From an uncultured Acidimicrobiales bacterium (GTDB lineage Bacteria; Actinomycetota; Acidimicrobiia; Acidimicrobiales; SHLQ01): a stretch of DNA of 64,000 nt. Numbering within the stretch: position 1 is the first letter of the stretch; every line of letters starts with the position of its first letter. Shown piece after piece: positions 9,437-18,114 of the stretch. The stretch spans positions 24,776-88,775 of the forward strand of contig CALHYX010000020.1 in assembly GCA_938041035.1 (NCBI GenBank), given 5' to 3'. The position numbers were made by a program, and so were the translations under genes. The notes under the pieces are model-generated. The model saw only the letters and a list, made by a program, of their open reading frames with translations. It did not search any database and had not been told where the DNA came from.

Positions 9437-9973
9437 TCACGGGCGCAGGAACTTCTTCGTCAACCGTTGCAGCGTGCCCTGCGTACGCATGGTAGTGACG
9501 CCGAGCAGCCTTTCGGCCGCCGCGAAGTCGAACGCGGAGTCGAGGATTCCAGCCGCGGGCAACCAGAACAGGGCTCGATCGTCGAACCGGGCGAACTCGT
9601 CATCGGGGACGCTGGCCAACACCGATGCGGCGGTCTTCGATGAGGGCTTCTTCGCCAGCAGCATCACCTGCATCTTCCCGGCGGACGCTTCGACCGCTTC
9701 GGCACCAAAGGGCTCGGCCTCCGCCAGCGTGCGTACCTCCTCGCCGGAGCGCACCAGCGTGGGTGCCTCGTAGCCAAAGCGCTCGAGCATGCCGGCAGCG
9801 ATGTCGGACTCGAGACCCTTCGCCGTGCGACCGTCGGCGCGAAAGACCACGTTCCCACTCGCCTGGTATGGCGCTGCATCCGTGAGTCCGATGCCGGCGA
9901 ACACCGCGGCCAGTTCGTCGTTGGTCAGCCGGTGGCCGCCGACGTTCAACCCGCGAAGAAACGCAACCCACAT
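9437..9973 (-). CDS. DUF1697 family protein
   Basis: 178 residues from the ATG ending at 9973. The N-terminus MWVAFLRGLNVGGHRLTNDEL and the following YQASGNVVF segment are characteristic of the DUF1697 family, small alpha/beta proteins of unknown biochemical role. The start is supported by a TAGACT -10 element seven bases upstream that uses the TAG stop codon of menC, so this gene may have its own leaderless promoter in addition to read-through from the men operon. Confidence 0.85.
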   Translation of the reverse strand: MWVAFLRGLNVGGHRLTNDELAAVFAGIGLTDAAPYQASGNVVFRADGRTAKGLESDIAAGMLERFGYEAPTLVRSGEEVRTLAEAEPFGAEAVEASAGKMQVMLLAKKPSSKTAASVLASVPDDEFARFDDRALFWLPAAGILDSAFDFAAAERLLGVTTMRTQGTLQRLTKKFLRP

Positions 9974-9980
9974 GGGAGCG

Positions 9981-9986
9981 AGTCTA
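9981..9986 (-). promoter_or_regulatory. -10 element TAGACT overlapping the menC stop codon
   Basis: On the minus strand TAGACT ends seven bases before the ATG of the DUF1697 gene; its first three bases are the menC stop codon. Confidence 0.45.
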
Positions 9987-11006
9987 TTTGCGAAGCACCG
10001 AGACATCGGGTGCGAACCCGAGGCCGGGGGTCGTCGGCACCGCGATTCGTCCCGCCGTGATCACCGGCATCGGTCCGACATCGCGGGCCAGCACGGCGGC
10101 GGTGGCCAGGCCCGCGGCCGGTTGGTCCGGGCCGAGGGCGCCGGCGACGTGCAGAGCGGCGTGCAGCCCAACGGCGTTGTCGAGGAACGAGGTCACCACC
10201 ACGCCGAGACCGGCGGCCCGGGCCCGAGCTGCCAGCGCGAGCGCAGAGGTGACCCCACCGAGCGGGGGGAGCTTCACGATCACCACGTCGACTGCACCCC
10301 CGTCGATCAGGGCGGCGGCCGCGGTCGGATCGGCACCCGATTCATCGACCGCTATCGGGACCGGGAAATACCGCCGCAACTCTTCCCAGTCGACGGGGTC
10401 GGCGGTGGGTTCCTCGACGTACTCGACGTCGACGTCGACGGCGACGGCGAGACCCTCGCGAGCATCGCCGACCGACCACCCCCGATTGGCGTCGATGCGC
10501 AGGGCGATGTCGTCGCCGACCGCGGCGCGCACCGCGCGCATACGACGGGCGTCATCGGCGATGGGGTGCGCACCCACCTTGAGCTTGAGGGTGGTGTACC
10601 CCTGCGCCACCGCATCCACTGCGCCCGCGGCCGCGCCGGCCGGGTCCGTTTCCACGATCAGCGCGTTTACGGGCACGGATTCGGCTGGATGGTCGGCCAG
10701 GGCAGCGGCCAATGGCCGGTCGCTGCGGCGCGCCCCCAGGTCGGCCAGGGCAACATCGACTGCAGCCGCGGCGATCGGCGCCGACGAAAGGTCGGCGTCG
10801 GGAACGTCGACCCACGCCCGCAGTGCGGCCTCGACCTCGTCGTAGTCGCCGCCGGGCCAGCCCGGTAGCGGAGCGGCGTCGCCCCAGCCCTCCACGCCGT
10901 CGGCGCGCAACCGCACCAGGACACCCCGTCGGTCGGCGATGACGCTCGACCCGGTCGCAATCGGCGACACCAACGGCAGCCGGTACGGAAACAGATCGGC
11001 CTGCAT
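9984..11006 (-). CDS. menC: o-Succinylbenzoate synthase (MenC)
   Basis: 340 residues, enolase superfamily. MenC dehydrates SHCHC to o-succinylbenzoate. The TIM-barrel motifs are present in order: the K-x-K catalytic pair in LKLKVGAHP, metal ligands in RIDANRGW, VEYVEEPT and VDESGAD, and the second catalytic lysine in VVIVKLPPLGG. The start is ATG overlapping the menH stop (TGATG), consistent with translational coupling in merR-menFDHC. Function is well supported by both motifs and neighbours. Confidence 0.92.
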   Translation of the reverse strand: MQADLFPYRLPLVSPIATGSSVIADRRGVLVRLRADGVEGWGDAAPLPGWPGGDYDEVEAALRAWVDVPDADLSSAPIAAAAVDVALADLGARRSDRPLAAALADHPAESVPVNALIVETDPAGAAAGAVDAVAQGYTTLKLKVGAHPIADDARRMRAVRAAVGDDIALRIDANRGWSVGDAREGLAVAVDVDVEYVEEPTADPVDWEELRRYFPVPIAVDESGADPTAAAALIDGGAVDVVIVKLPPLGGVTSALALAARARAAGLGVVVTSFLDNAVGLHAALHVAGALGPDQPAAGLATAAVLARDVGPMPVITAGRIAVPTTPGLGFAPDVSVLRK

Positions 11007-11839
11007 CAGTCCGGTACCCCCTCGAGAAACGCGAGCACCGCTGCCGCGGTGGTCGCGGGTTGTTCGAGGTGGGCGGCATGACCCGCGTTCGAGATGGTCT
11101 CGGCCGAGCCGTGAGGCGTTAGCCCGGCCATCCGGTCGGCCAGGGCTCGGAACTTGAGATCGTCGCTTCCGGCGAGGAAGTGCATCGGCACCGCGCTCCC
11201 CGGCAGTTCATCGTCGACCGCCGGCATCGACCCCGTACCCATACCGCGAAGGCTGTTCGCCAACCCGAGCGGATCATTGGCCAGGCGTTCGACCCGCGCT
11301 CGTTCGCGCACCGCCGCGGGTAACCGGGCCTGGGTGGCGAAAAGCGGGTTGGCCATCCATCGCTCGACGAAGGCCTCCACCCCGTCACGCTCGATCGCGT
11401 CGGCCAGTTCGGCGTCGGCCTGGCGGCGAGCCGCCGCTTCGACGGGATCGATCAGACCCGGCGACGCGCCGACGGTGACCAACGCCCGAACCCGCTCCGG
11501 CGCATCGAGCGCCAGGCGCAGCCCGACCCGACCACCCATCGAGTAGCCGACAACCGCCACCGGCGCGTCGGCGAAACGGTCGATCAGCGCCGCAACCTGC
11601 GCGGCGCAGTCACCGATCGCGTAGGACTCGACGGCGGCGGGCTTGGCGCTACGACCATGGCCGACGAGATCGGGAGCGATGACCCGCCACCCCGCCTGCG
11701 CCAACGATTCGGTCAGTGGAGCCATCGCCGAAGCCGAACCGGTGAACCCGTGAAGCACCACGACGGTCGCGCCCGCGGGCGGACCGGAAACGGAGGCCAC
11801 GATCTCGACCCCGCCGGGCGCGACCCGTAGCTCGGTCAC
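11006..11839 (-). CDS. menH: SHCHC synthase-type alpha/beta hydrolase (MenH)
   Basis: 277 residues with a GTG start overlapping the menD stop (GTGA). It has an alpha/beta hydrolase fold: VVVLHGFTGSASAM near residue 30, nucleophile elbow VVGYSMGGRVGLRLAL near residue 100, and the C-terminal histidine region SNAGHAAHLEQP. MenH eliminates pyruvate from SEPHCHC to give SHCHC, the MenC substrate. The family alone would not fix the substrate; position between menD and menC does. Confidence 0.88.
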   Translation of the reverse strand: MTELRVAPGGVEIVASVSGPPAGATVVVLHGFTGSASAMAPLTESLAQAGWRVIAPDLVGHGRSAKPAAVESYAIGDCAAQVAALIDRFADAPVAVVGYSMGGRVGLRLALDAPERVRALVTVGASPGLIDPVEAAARRQADAELADAIERDGVEAFVERWMANPLFATQARLPAAVRERARVERLANDPLGLANSLRGMGTGSMPAVDDELPGSAVPMHFLAGSDDLKFRALADRMAGLTPHGSAETISNAGHAAHLEQPATTAAAVLAFLEGVPD

Positions 11840-13569
11840 GACAGGGGTCGGGTCGCCGTGTCCACAGCCGCTTCGAGTTCCCGGTGCTGGTCGAGGTCGA
11901 CCTGGCGATCGACCGCGACGCGAATCACGTTCACGCCGCCGCGCTCGACAGCCCCGGAGACGGCCGCGGCGAGGCCGGCGTTGTCGGAGACATCGACGAA
12001 GTGCACGCCCGCGAGGCCGGCGACCGCGCCGAGGTCGACATCCGGATCGGTGGTGAACAGTTCGTCGAACGCCACGGCTTCGCCGCGGGCCGCGATCGGG
12101 AGAAACGAGAAGATCGCTCCACCCCGGTTGTCGACGACCACGATGGTCAGGTCGAGCCCCAACCGGGGACCGGCGAGCAGGCCGCCGAGGTCGTGCAGGA
12201 AGGCGATGTCGCCGGTCAACAACACGACCGGGCCGATGTCGGCGGCGGCCACACCGAGGGCGCAGGAATTCAGGCCGTCGATACCGCTTGCGCCCCGGTT
12301 GGCGAACATGCGCACCGGCTGGTCCGATACCGGCCAGAAACCATCGACATCACGAATCGGCATGGAGTTCGAGACGTACACATTCGCACCAACGGGAATC
12401 GACCGGGCGATGGTTCGCACCACCAGCGGCTCCGTCATCGGCCCCGAATCGACCGCCGCGGCTATGGCGGCGGCCGCCGCCGCGTCCGCGTCGCGCCACG
12501 CGGTTGCCCACGGTGACAGCGATGCCGGCCCGATCCGGTCGGCGAGAGCATGAGCCAGCGCTACGGGATCGGCGTCGACCACCCGGGTGACGAGGTCGCT
12601 CGGGTCGTGCCAACGGTGGGCCGGGTCGACCAGAATCACCGCCGGGTTGCAGGCTTCGGCCCAGAGGCGAAACGGTTTGCTGGTCGGGTTGTTCCCGAAG
12701 CGCAGCACGACCTCGGCGCGGTGCGCAGCCGCGAACGCGGTGCGCATCAGGTGATCACCATGGGCGAGCACGACCTGATCGTCGACCCCGGCTCCGGCCC
12801 GGGCCTGCGAACACGGCTCGGCCATCACCGGCCACGAAGCGGCCCGCCCCAACGCGCTGAGCGCGGCGCCGAGGGCCGGGTCCTCGTTCGGACCGGCGAC
12901 GATGAGGCCGCGCTCGGTCGTCGTGATCACGTCGACGAGGTCGTCGACAAGGCTCGGCGCCGGGCCGATCGCCGGGCGATCGATTCGCACGGGTGATGCG
13001 GCGGGGTCCGGGCCAACCCAGTCGACCGGCGGCAGAGGCTCACGCAAGGGCCAGTTGAGGTGGATGGGCCCGGGGTTCGCGCCCGTGGCTTCGACCACGA
13101 CCCGAGCGGCCAGCCGACGGGCCCGGGCCGGCTCGGCTTCGGTGGCCACCGGCAGTTCGTGAAACCACCGTACGGCGGTGCCGAACAAGTGCACCTGGTC
13201 GATGGTCTGACCGGCGCCCATCTCGCGCAGTTCCGGCGGGCGATCGGCCGTGCACACCAGAAGGGGCACCCCGGTGTGATGGGCCTCGATCACGGCCGGA
13301 AGATAGTTGGCGGCCGCCGTGCCCGAGGTACACACGAGTACGACCGGCTGCCCGGTCGCCCGGGCCAAGCCGAGGGCGAAGAAGCCCGCCGAACGTTCAT
13401 CGATCTGCACCCACGTGCGCAGGCCCGGCGTGAGGTGGGCGCTGATGGTCAGCGGTGTCGAGCGGCTTCCCGGGGACACGACCACGTGGGCGACTCCCTG
13501 GCCGGCCAGTTCACCAAAGAACGCCGCCGCCACCTCGTAGGCCCGGTCGGGATGCCCGATCGGCGCCAT
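11836..13569 (-). CDS. menD: SEPHCHC synthase (MenD)
   Basis: 577 residues, normal for MenD, a thiamine-diphosphate enzyme that joins 2-oxoglutarate to isochorismate. The N-terminal PYR domain contains VVSPGSRSTPLTI and the glutamate-bearing IDERSAGFFALGLAR; the C-terminal PP domain contains LLTGDIAFLHDLGGLL, the GD...N-type cofactor segment, followed by IVVVDNRGGAIFSFLP. It overlaps menF by one base (TGATG) and menH by four. This is the committed step of menaquinone synthesis. Confidence 0.95.
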   Translation of the reverse strand: MAPIGHPDRAYEVAAAFFGELAGQGVAHVVVSPGSRSTPLTISAHLTPGLRTWVQIDERSAGFFALGLARATGQPVVLVCTSGTAAANYLPAVIEAHHTGVPLLVCTADRPPELREMGAGQTIDQVHLFGTAVRWFHELPVATEAEPARARRLAARVVVEATGANPGPIHLNWPLREPLPPVDWVGPDPAASPVRIDRPAIGPAPSLVDDLVDVITTTERGLIVAGPNEDPALGAALSALGRAASWPVMAEPCSQARAGAGVDDQVVLAHGDHLMRTAFAAAHRAEVVLRFGNNPTSKPFRLWAEACNPAVILVDPAHRWHDPSDLVTRVVDADPVALAHALADRIGPASLSPWATAWRDADAAAAAAIAAAVDSGPMTEPLVVRTIARSIPVGANVYVSNSMPIRDVDGFWPVSDQPVRMFANRGASGIDGLNSCALGVAAADIGPVVLLTGDIAFLHDLGGLLAGPRLGLDLTIVVVDNRGGAIFSFLPIAARGEAVAFDELFTTDPDVDLGAVAGLAGVHFVDVSDNAGLAAAVSGAVERGGVNVIRVAVDRQVDLDQHRELEAAVDTATRPLS

Positions 13570-14870
13570 CAGGGGTGCAGGAGGTCGGCGAGGGCCCGCA
13601 GCTTCACGGCGGTCTCGGCCAACTCGCGATGCGGGTCCGACTCGCTCACGACGCCGGCTCCGGCGAACAGGTGGGCGCCATCGGCATCGACCAGGGCCGA
13701 GCGCAGCCCCACCCGAAACTCGCCGTCGCCGGCCAGGTCACACCACCCGACGGGAGCGGCGTACCAGCCCCGGTCGAAATGTTCGTGGGCATCGAGCCAC
13801 GCCACGGCGGCATCGGTGGGCGTACCCGCCACCGCGGGCGTCGGGTGCAGCGCGCCGGCCATCGACAACAGATCGACATCGGTGGGGGCGGCGGCGCGGA
13901 TCGGTGTGTGCAGGTGCTGGATGTTGCGGAGCTGCATGACTTCGGGGGCGCCGGGGTCCTCGATCGCGACGCCGATCTCGGCCAACCGCCGCCGGATGTA
14001 GCGCACCACAAAGTCGTGCTCGGCCCGGTCCTTGTGACTGCCCAACAGCCCGGCCCGAAGGGCGGCGTCACCCGCGGGGTCGAGGCCCCGAGGGGCGGAT
14101 CCGGCCAGGGCGGCGATTCGCAACTCGTCGTGCCAGCGACCCACCAGGCGTTCGGGGGTCGCCCCGAAGAACGTTTGATCACCGGCGCCGATGGCGAAGG
14201 TGGCGCAGTCGGCATAGGCCGCCCGTAACCGATCGAGCGATCGGAGGAGCTGGCCCGGTTCGCCCCAACCCGCGAGGTGAGCGGCTCGGGCCAACACCAC
14301 CTTGTCGAAGGTTCCGTCGCCGATGGCGGCGATACCGCGGCCCACGAGGTCGACGTAGTCGTCATCGTCGTCGAAGTGGCTCTGATCGAACGGAGCCGGC
14401 ACGGTGGGGTCGACGGCATCGCCGGCCAGCTCGGTGACGGTGGGCGTCCAGTGCCCGCTGGGGTCGGGGCTGGTGAGCACCGCCCAGGACCGGCCGTTGC
14501 GGTTGATCACCAGCAGCTCGGGCAGGACGAGCCGCGCGCCCGGAAAGTTGTCCCACGCAGGACCGCGACCGCTGGGGGTGGTGCCAAAGGCGGCACCGCC
14601 GACCAGCAACGGGTTGGCGCCGGCGCCGAGAGCGATCGATTCGGCGAGCTCGCCGCGGGCGGCGGAGAGGATCGGGAAGGGATCGAGACCCCGCTCGACC
14701 TCGATGACGGCCGCCGCGCCCAGAGCGGCGATCGAGAAGCCGCTACGGGCGAAGAAGGTGCGGTGCTCGTCGGTGGATGAGCCCCAGATGGCCAGCGGAT
14801 CGGTGCCGGGAGCGAGCTCGATGCGATGCGTGTGCAGCGTGCCGCTGCCGAGCGTGGCCAGCGCGCTCAC
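13569..14870 (-). CDS. menF: Isochorismate synthase (MenF)
   Basis: 433 residues with a GTG start overlapping the MerR stop (GTGA at 14867-14870). It belongs to the chorismate-utilising family: VVLARAAHL, FFGATPERLVGR, the SKDRAEHDFVV-like segment KDRAEHDFVVRYIRRRL, LHPTPAVAGTPTDAA and the metal-site region LFAGAGVVSESDPHRELAET. It converts chorismate to isochorismate for MenD. Entry-step enzyme and first biosynthetic gene of the operon, directly behind the regulator. Confidence 0.93.
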   Translation of the reverse strand: MSALATLGSGTLHTHRIELAPGTDPLAIWGSSTDEHRTFFARSGFSIAALGAAAVIEVERGLDPFPILSAARGELAESIALGAGANPLLVGGAAFGTTPSGRGPAWDNFPGARLVLPELLVINRNGRSWAVLTSPDPSGHWTPTVTELAGDAVDPTVPAPFDQSHFDDDDDYVDLVGRGIAAIGDGTFDKVVLARAAHLAGWGEPGQLLRSLDRLRAAYADCATFAIGAGDQTFFGATPERLVGRWHDELRIAALAGSAPRGLDPAGDAALRAGLLGSHKDRAEHDFVVRYIRRRLAEIGVAIEDPGAPEVMQLRNIQHLHTPIRAAAPTDVDLLSMAGALHPTPAVAGTPTDAAVAWLDAHEHFDRGWYAAPVGWCDLAGDGEFRVGLRSALVDADGAHLFAGAGVVSESDPHRELAETAVKLRALADLLHP

Positions 14871-15616
14871 GCCTGCTCCACCCGTTCGACGGCGATGCGC
14901 ACGAGGGTGGCCTCGAAGTGCGCGGCGACCATCTTGGTGACCGCGGGGACGAGGTCGGCGACCGCGGCTCCCACCTCGGCCCGGTCCACGCCGTCGGCGG
15001 CACCGTGGAACAGCTCGACCGCGTCGGCGGCGAGCGTCTCGACATGCTCCGCGTGGCGAACGGCGAGGGCGCTGAGGCGATCGAGCGGGAGACCCGCTTC
15101 GATCAGCGAGGCGGCGGCGGCGAGCATCTCGACCGCGTCGGCGTCGAAGAACTCGGTTTCGCCATCGGCGGCCGGGGCGAGTAGCCCGGCGTCGATGATG
15201 AGGTCGACCAGCGACCCATCGAGACCCGACGCCGACGCCAGCTCGGCCCGGTCGAGTCGAGGGGCCGAGGGCCGGGTGGCGGCGAGCGAACCCAGCAGCG
15301 GGTCGGATGCCGCGCCGAACAGTTCGATCATCTGCGCGAGGGTGAACCCCCGGTCGGCCAGATCGCGGATCGCGGCCAACCGCTCGAGGTGGGTGGGCCC
15401 GTACCAGCCGATGCGGCCTTCCTTCACCGGCGGATCGAGCAGGCCCTGCTTCTGGTAATAGCGAATCGTGTCGACACTGACCGACGCCGCCGCGGCCAGT
15501 TGTTCCACCCGAAACCGCACCGCGTTGGTGGGAACCGCGTTGGTGGGAACCGCGTTGGACGGCACGGTGTCATCGGAAACGGTGTCGGTGGTGCCCACCA
15601 CATCGGTATCGGCCAT
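14867..15616 (-). CDS. MerR family regulator heading the menaquinone operon
   Basis: 249 residues from the ATG ending at 15616 (two GTG codons lie just upstream). Residues ~28-100 are a MerR winged helix (RVEQLAAAASVSVDTIRYYQ, then GLLDPP and YGPTHLERL). Residues ~130-195 look like a second, diverged copy of the same fold (LASASGLDGSLVDLIIDAGLL, then FFDADAVEML), so the protein may carry a duplicated DNA-binding unit. No cysteine metal site is seen. The first ~25 residues contain a repeated AVPTN element from a 15-bp tandem repeat. Its stop overlaps menF, so it most likely controls this operon and itself, by a ligand I cannot identify. Confidence 0.85.
   Translation of the reverse strand: MADTDVVGTTDTVSDDTVPSNAVPTNAVPTNAVRFRVEQLAAAASVSVDTIRYYQKQGLLDPPVKEGRIGWYGPTHLERLAAIRDLADRGFTLAQMIELFGAASDPLLGSLAATRPSAPRLDRAELASASGLDGSLVDLIIDAGLLAPAADGETEFFDADAVEMLAAAASLIEAGLPLDRLSALAVRHAEHVETLAADAVELFHGAADGVDRAEVGAAVADLVPAVTKMVAAHFEATLVRIAVERVEQA
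15521..15558. repeat. 15-bp tandem repeat in the merR 5' coding region
   Basis: Two perfect copies of a 15-bp unit (cgcgttggtgggaac) at 15521-15535 and 15536-15550, then a partial third. It encodes the reiterated AVPTN residues in the poorly structured N-terminus of the MerR protein; copy number could vary without frameshift. Confidence 0.8.
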
Positions 15617-15671
15617 CACCACCCATCATATGAGTGATTACTCCAAGAGTGACAACTCCCACGATTAGGGC

Positions 15672-16934
15672 CTAGGTCAAGAGGCTCGACAGCAGGTGGA
15701 TCAGGAAGCCGGCGAGGCCGCCGACCAGGGTGCCGTTGATACGGATGAACTGGAGATCGCGGCCGACCTGCAACTCGATGCGCTCGCTGGTCTCCTCGGC
15801 ATCCCACCGCTCGACCGTCGAGGCGATGAGATCGGCGACCTCGGTCCGCCCCTGCTCGGCGACGTACTGGAGGGCGCTCACCGCCCAACGGTCGACCTTT
15901 TCCTGGAGATCGGGGTCCGACGCCAGCGCCTCTCCCGCGTTCTGTAGCGCCTGATCGATCCGCTGGCGCAGCTCGCTGTCGGCGTCCTGAGACGACGACA
16001 CGATCATCTGCTTGAGGTCGAGCCACAGCGCGGTGATCCATTCCCGGAACTTCGGGTGGGCCAGCAATTCGGCTTTCAGCTCCTCGCCGCGCTCGCGCAT
16101 CTCCGGCGACGTGCGCAGCTGCAACGCCACCTCGCTCACCCGTCCATCGACGCTGCGCCGCAGCTGATGGTCGGGGTCGCTCAACAGTTCGAGCAGGAAT
16201 CGATTGACCCCGGCAAAGATGCGTTCGAACACCTTGTCGTCGACCGGCTCGGGCACCCACCAGGGCGACTCGCGGGCCAACCGGGAACGAAGCATGTTCT
16301 CGTTGTCGTCGAGGACGGTGCTGATCGAGCGCAACGTCGCCTCAAAGACGGTGTGGTGATGCCCGCCGTCCACCGCGAACTCGATCACCCGGCCCGCGAT
16401 CGGCGCAACCGGCACCTTCTCGGCCCGATCGATCACGATCGCCTCGATGCTCGCTTGGACGTCGTCGTCGTTCAACACCTCGGTGACGGCCTGCACGACC
16501 GCGCCGGCCTGGCGCCCGACCGACGACGCGTTCTCGGGCTCGGACAACCACTCCCCCAGCCGTCGCCCCGGGCCCACATTGCGAAGGCGCTCGGCCAGGA
16601 CGTCGCCGTCGAGAAAGTTGTCCTGCACGAAGTCGCCGAGGTTCTGCCCGATCTGATCCTTGCGCTTCGGGATGATCGCCGTGTGCGGGATCGGCAGACC
16701 CAACGGATGGCGAAACAGCGCCGTTACCGCGAACCAGTCGGCGATCCCGCCCACCATGGCCGCCTCGGCCGTCGCCTCGACGTAGCCGAGCACGCCGGTG
16801 CGATCGCCGGTGACCTTGGCGTACACGTAGACGGCGGTCGCCACGAGCAGTAGGAGCGTCGCCTGGGCTTTCATCAGCCGCAGGTTTGACGCCCGGGCCT
16901 GATCGTCGGGGGTGAGTTGCATGGTCGAAGCCAT
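15672..16934 (-). CDS. DUF445 family membrane protein
   Basis: 420 residues from the ATG ending at 16934 (MASTMQLTPDDQ); ATG at 16940 and a start at 16976 are also in frame. The chosen start is backed by a TAACGT -10 element seven bases upstream. DUF445 (YjiN/YheB-like) features: an N-terminal hydrophobic helix (ATLLLLVATAVYVYAK), the conserved GGIADWFAVTALFRHPLGLPIPHT segment, a long helical middle and a C-terminal hydrophobic helix (GTLVGGLAGFLIHLLSSLL). Biochemical role is unknown for the family; membrane association at both ends is predicted. Confidence 0.88.
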   Translation of the reverse strand: MASTMQLTPDDQARASNLRLMKAQATLLLLVATAVYVYAKVTGDRTGVLGYVEATAEAAMVGGIADWFAVTALFRHPLGLPIPHTAIIPKRKDQIGQNLGDFVQDNFLDGDVLAERLRNVGPGRRLGEWLSEPENASSVGRQAGAVVQAVTEVLNDDDVQASIEAIVIDRAEKVPVAPIAGRVIEFAVDGGHHHTVFEATLRSISTVLDDNENMLRSRLARESPWWVPEPVDDKVFERIFAGVNRFLLELLSDPDHQLRRSVDGRVSEVALQLRTSPEMRERGEELKAELLAHPKFREWITALWLDLKQMIVSSSQDADSELRQRIDQALQNAGEALASDPDLQEKVDRWAVSALQYVAEQGRTEVADLIASTVERWDAEETSERIELQVGRDLQFIRINGTLVGGLAGFLIHLLSSLLT

Positions 16935-16941
16935 GGCCATG

Positions 16942-16947
16942 ACGTTA
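16942..16947 (-). promoter_or_regulatory. -10 element TAACGT before the DUF445 gene
   Basis: TAACGT on the minus strand ends seven bases before the ATG at 16934, the leaderless arrangement seen repeatedly in this window. Confidence 0.45.
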
Positions 16948-17092
16948 CGCACCCACACCGAAAACCGGGCAGACACCCCCGCAGAAGATCAAGGCGGTCG
17001 ACGTGACCAACAAGCGGGCGCCCCGCCGGTCGCGCCGCCTTCGAGTCCGCCCACGGGCCCGATTGCATCCCGCGGCGCGCTAGAACGTGTGG

Positions 17093-17998
17093 ATGCGGGT
17101 TGCTGACCTCCCTCGCCCTCTCGGCCTCGTGCTCTCCGGTGGCGCCAGTCTGGGCGCCACGCAGATCGGCATGCTCCGCGCCCTCGAGGAAGCAGAGGTT
17201 CGCCCGGACCTCGTCGTCGGCACGTCGGCCGGCGCTATCAACGGCGCTCTGGTCGCCGCCGACCCGAGCCAGGCCGCCGATCGGCTCGAGGAGGTATGGA
17301 AGGGACTCGACCGCGAATCGGTGTTTCCGGAGAGCCCGCTCGCCATGGCGATGCTGCTGGCTCGTACCCGGCGCCACGTGTTCTCCAACGATGCCCTCGG
17401 CGAATTGATCACCGCCCACCTGCCGGTGGCCGACTTCGCCGACCTCGATCTACCGTTCGGCGCGGTGGCCACCGACGTGGTCACCGGGCATGCCCACCTG
17501 ATGACCGACGGCGACATCGCCAGCGCGCTGCTGGCGAGTGCCGCCATACCCGCGGTGTACCCGCGGGTGCAGCGCGATGGGCGGGAGCTGAGCGACGGTG
17601 GGCTGACGGCCAACGTGCCGGTCCGCCAAGCGCTGGCGATGGGAGCCAAGAGCATCGTCGTGCTCGACGCCGGCCAGGCGTGTCACCGGGTCGCGCCACC
17701 GGCCCATGTGGCCGAGACCATCATGCAGTCGGCCCAGATCCTCATGCGCCACCAGGTGGTGCGCGACGTCCGGTCGGTCGCCCGCCGGGTCTGCGTTGTG
17801 CACATCCCGCCGCTGTGCGTCGATGTTTCGCCCTTCGATTTCAGTCACCGCATCGAACTCATGGCCGAGGGCTATGCCGTCGCCCGCCGCTTCCTCGCCA
17901 AGGTCGACGTCACCGACCGCGGACTGTTCGGTGGGCCCCATCGCCATGAGGACGGCGCCGACACCATCGACCAGCGGGCCCAGGTTTCGTTCTGGTAG
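17093..17998 (+). CDS. Patatin-like phospholipase family protein
   Basis: 301 residues from the ATG at 17093; a GTG six bases upstream is an alternative, but a TAGAAC -10-like element six bases before the ATG favours it. The patatin catalytic dyad is visible: GTSAGAING near residues 43-51 with Ser45 as nucleophile, and the aspartate in LSDGGLTANVPVR near residue 165. The oxyanion-hole glycines are in LSGGASLGA. It is of the bacterial RssA-like kind and probably hydrolyses acyl esters of lipids in the cytoplasm; substrate unknown. Confidence 0.9.
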   Translation: MRVADLPRPLGLVLSGGASLGATQIGMLRALEEAEVRPDLVVGTSAGAINGALVAADPSQAADRLEEVWKGLDRESVFPESPLAMAMLLARTRRHVFSNDALGELITAHLPVADFADLDLPFGAVATDVVTGHAHLMTDGDIASALLASAAIPAVYPRVQRDGRELSDGGLTANVPVRQALAMGAKSIVVLDAGQACHRVAPPAHVAETIMQSAQILMRHQVVRDVRSVARRVCVVHIPPLCVDVSPFDFSHRIELMAEGYAVARRFLAKVDVTDRGLFGGPHRHEDGADTIDQRAQVSFW

Positions 17999-18044
17999 AT
18001 CCCGTGGGCGCGGGGTCGCGCAGGCGCGTTCGGTCGAGAACCGG

Positions 18045-18070
18045 TATGGTCCGTTGGAGCGCTCCAACGG
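18045..18070 (+). promoter_or_regulatory. xylA -10 element and abutting LacI-type operator palindrome
   Basis: TATGGT at 18045-18050 fits the TANNNT -10 consensus. It is followed without gap by a perfect 20-bp palindrome at 18051-18070 (ccgttggagc and its reverse complement) with the central CG typical of LacI-family operators. A repressor bound there would cover the start of transcription. No LacI-type gene lies in the window. Confidence 0.7.
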
Positions 18071-18103
18071 TCAAGGGTGGCCGCGACGACGAGCGATCCG
18101 TTT

Positions 18104-18110
18104 AGGGGGA
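18104..18110 (+). promoter_or_regulatory. Ribosome-binding site of xylA
   Basis: AGGGGGA four bases before the ATG at 18115. It shows that xylA has a normal leader, unlike many neighbours that appear leaderless. Confidence 0.6.
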
Positions 18111-18114
18111 ATTC

